From the NCBI GenBank assembly GCA_015523085.1, contig WALA01000064.1, forward strand, positions 1-14,230: a DNA stretch of 14,230 nucleotides, in the 5' to 3' direction. The translations under genes were made by a program, and so were the position numbers. The notes below the pieces were generated by a model. That model worked only from the letters and a program-made list of their open reading frames with translations. It had not been told where the DNA came from and ran no database searches. Positions 13,340-14,230 of the stretch are shown here, piece after piece. The stretch's first letter is position 1; each line of letters starts with the position of its first letter. The DNA comes from Candidatus Aenigmatarchaeota archaeon (GTDB lineage Archaea > Aenigmatarchaeota > Aenigmatarchaeia > GW2011-AR5 > WALA01).

Positions 13340-14215
13340 TTATTTTTTTAAATGGATTCCATCGGAAGAAAATTCGTCCCACGGATATTTCAGGGCGCTC
13401 TCGAACGGCCAATTGATTTCAACGCCTTTCTTCTTCAAGACGGCGACTATCTGACGCTCTTCACCACCACTCTTGCCGTAAAAATGATTGTATAGCTTTA
13501 TCCACGTTGGAGTGTACGATGCGGAAACTATGTCATAAATTCCAAGTGTCGAAAACGTGTTGAAGAAGTTCCCAAATTCGTTCGCATAGTGCTTCTTGAC
13601 GTCATCATCGTTCAAATCGGAAAGAAGAACTTCCTTTGGGTCATCCGAATCCACGAGCGTTATGTACGCTCCCGCTATTCTCGGCGGTCCGGCGAGCACG
13701 ACGACTTTCGGGTTTATGAAAGGCACGTACAACATCGGATTGAGTCCGCGCGGAGGCCACGACAGAATTGCAACATCGACGCGCTCATTCCTCGATAAGA
13801 ACTCGCTCGACTTTTCAATGAAGTATTTCTGCATGTAATCAATCGTTTTTGTGGCGAGCTTGTCTTCAATGTCGTTAAGAGCGCGTTCTACGTCTTCAGA
13901 GAGCTCCGGATAAAAGTAATGGGAAATGTTTCTCGCGGTCGTGTGCACTATGTGAAATTTAACCGAGTCGTGCACAGGATACTTTATGGGGTCGAAACCG
14001 ATGACGTTGACACCGCCTTCGTTGTATATGAGCGATGATATTGCGCAGTTTCCGCACCCAATGTCTATTATGTTGGGATGTTCGGAAAGTTTCTTTGACA
14101 TTCCGACCACGCTTTTCACGTCGCTGTGGGTTATGGGCCAGTACATTGCCGGCGGCATCCCAAAGATGTAGCGAACGTCCCCGTTCAAATGTTCGAGTAT
14201 GTTAATCTGCTTCAT
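13340..14215 (-). CDS. SAM-dependent methyltransferase-like protein, unknown target
   Basis: This 291-aa protein has a Rossmann methyltransferase core. Motif I is NIIDIGCGNCAIS at 48-60. The second strand ends in VIGFDP (71-76) with D75 as the likely SAM-ribose ligand. VDVAILSWPPRG at 146-157 is the motif IV position, with SWPP where N6-methyltransferases have NPPY. About 65 residues (80-145) lie between the second strand and motif IV, a long helical insert that may shape substrate binding. The substrate cannot be named. It is not a standard rRNA or tRNA methyltransferase that I recognise, and methyl-transfer activity itself is inferred. The ATG at 14215 lies 15 nt from the window edge, so the promoter and any upstream partner are out of view. 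Confidence 0.75.
   Translation of the reverse strand: MKQINILEHLNGDVRYIFGMPPAMYWPITHSDVKSVVGMSKKLSEHPNIIDIGCGNCAISSLIYNEGGVNVIGFDPIKYPVHDSVKFHIVHTTARNISHYFYPELSEDVERALNDIEDKLATKTIDYMQKYFIEKSSEFLSRNERVDVAILSWPPRGLNPMLYVPFINPKVVVLAGPPRIAGAYITLVDSDDPKEVLLSDLNDDDVKKHYANEFGNFFNTFSTLGIYDIVSASYTPTWIKLYNHFYGKSGGEERQIVAVLKKKGVEINWPFESALKYPWDEFSSDGIHLKK
13341..13353 (-). promoter_or_regulatory. Possible TATA box for the TrpRS-MetRS unit
   Basis: ATTTAAAAAAATA on the minus strand is centred about 37 nt before the TrpRS ATG and overlaps the end of the methyltransferase-like gene (stop at 13340-13342). Predicted transcription starts near 13322, at the edge of the ribosome-binding site AAAGGTG. Read-through from the upstream gene is equally possible, as the gap is only 29 nt. 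Confidence 0.35.
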
Positions 14216-14230
14216 TGTGTATCCAATTAC

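Noticed and set aside
1-14230. Insertion sequences, CRISPR arrays, rRNA genes or prophage
   Set aside because: I saw no regularly spaced repeats, transposase or cas genes, rRNA sequence or phage structural genes. The window is almost fully filled by the listed genes.

Overview
The window comes from an archaeon. The evidence is archaeal-type MetRS and TrpRS, an archaeal cytidylate kinase-like gene, a UPF0251/DUF134 regulator, a PadR-like regulator heading a minimal SufC-SufB operon, a membrane-anchored winged-helix regulator, TTTAAA-type TATA boxes 20-35 nt before start codons (several transcripts look leaderless), and a tRNA gene without an encoded CCA. Genes are packed very tightly, with many ATGA or TGATG stop/start overlaps. 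The lineage cannot be fixed from this sequence; a euryarchaeal or DPANN-type archaeon would fit.

Layout. Positions 1-45 look like the last codons of a membrane protein. A putative HExxH zinc protease (83-742, +) follows from its own promoter and converges, with a 32-nt overlap, on the minus-strand operon at 5160-711. In transcription order that operon encodes a DUF134 HTH protein with a zinc-ribbon tail, a 55-aa free zinc-ribbon protein, a NifX/NifB-like protein, a cation diffusion facilitator fused to a second NifX-like domain, two MinD/Mrp-type ATPases each carrying a 2[4Fe-4S] ferredoxin insert, and an unrecognised basic protein. No nitrogenase gene is present. The cluster looks like a metal or Fe-S cofactor handling system in which nearly every part occurs twice.

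Next, one TATA region at about 5690-5700 lies between a two-TM winged-helix regulator (-, 5670-5200) and a plus-strand operon: a membrane-anchored single-HKD phospholipase D-like protein, a CMP-kinase-like P-loop protein with an unusual P-loop, a dPGM-type histidine phosphatase, and tRNA-Ala(CGC) 3 nt after the last stop. A 126-nt AT-rich convergent spacer follows (7480-7605) with two competing hairpins.

The rest is on the minus strand. The operon at 10151-7606 is PadR-like regulator, SufC, SufB and a SufT/MIP18-like protein: a compact Fe-S assembly unit with a possible cysteine-based sensor as first gene. TrpRS (13310-12210) and MetRS (12213-10183, with a fused C-terminal tRNA-binding domain) overlap. 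A SAM-methyltransferase-like protein of unknown target (14215-13340) lies upstream of them.

Most of the window is therefore translation, nucleotide and Fe-S housekeeping. The most unusual part is the 4.4-kb metal-cofactor operon. I see no mobile elements, CRISPR arrays or rRNA genes.
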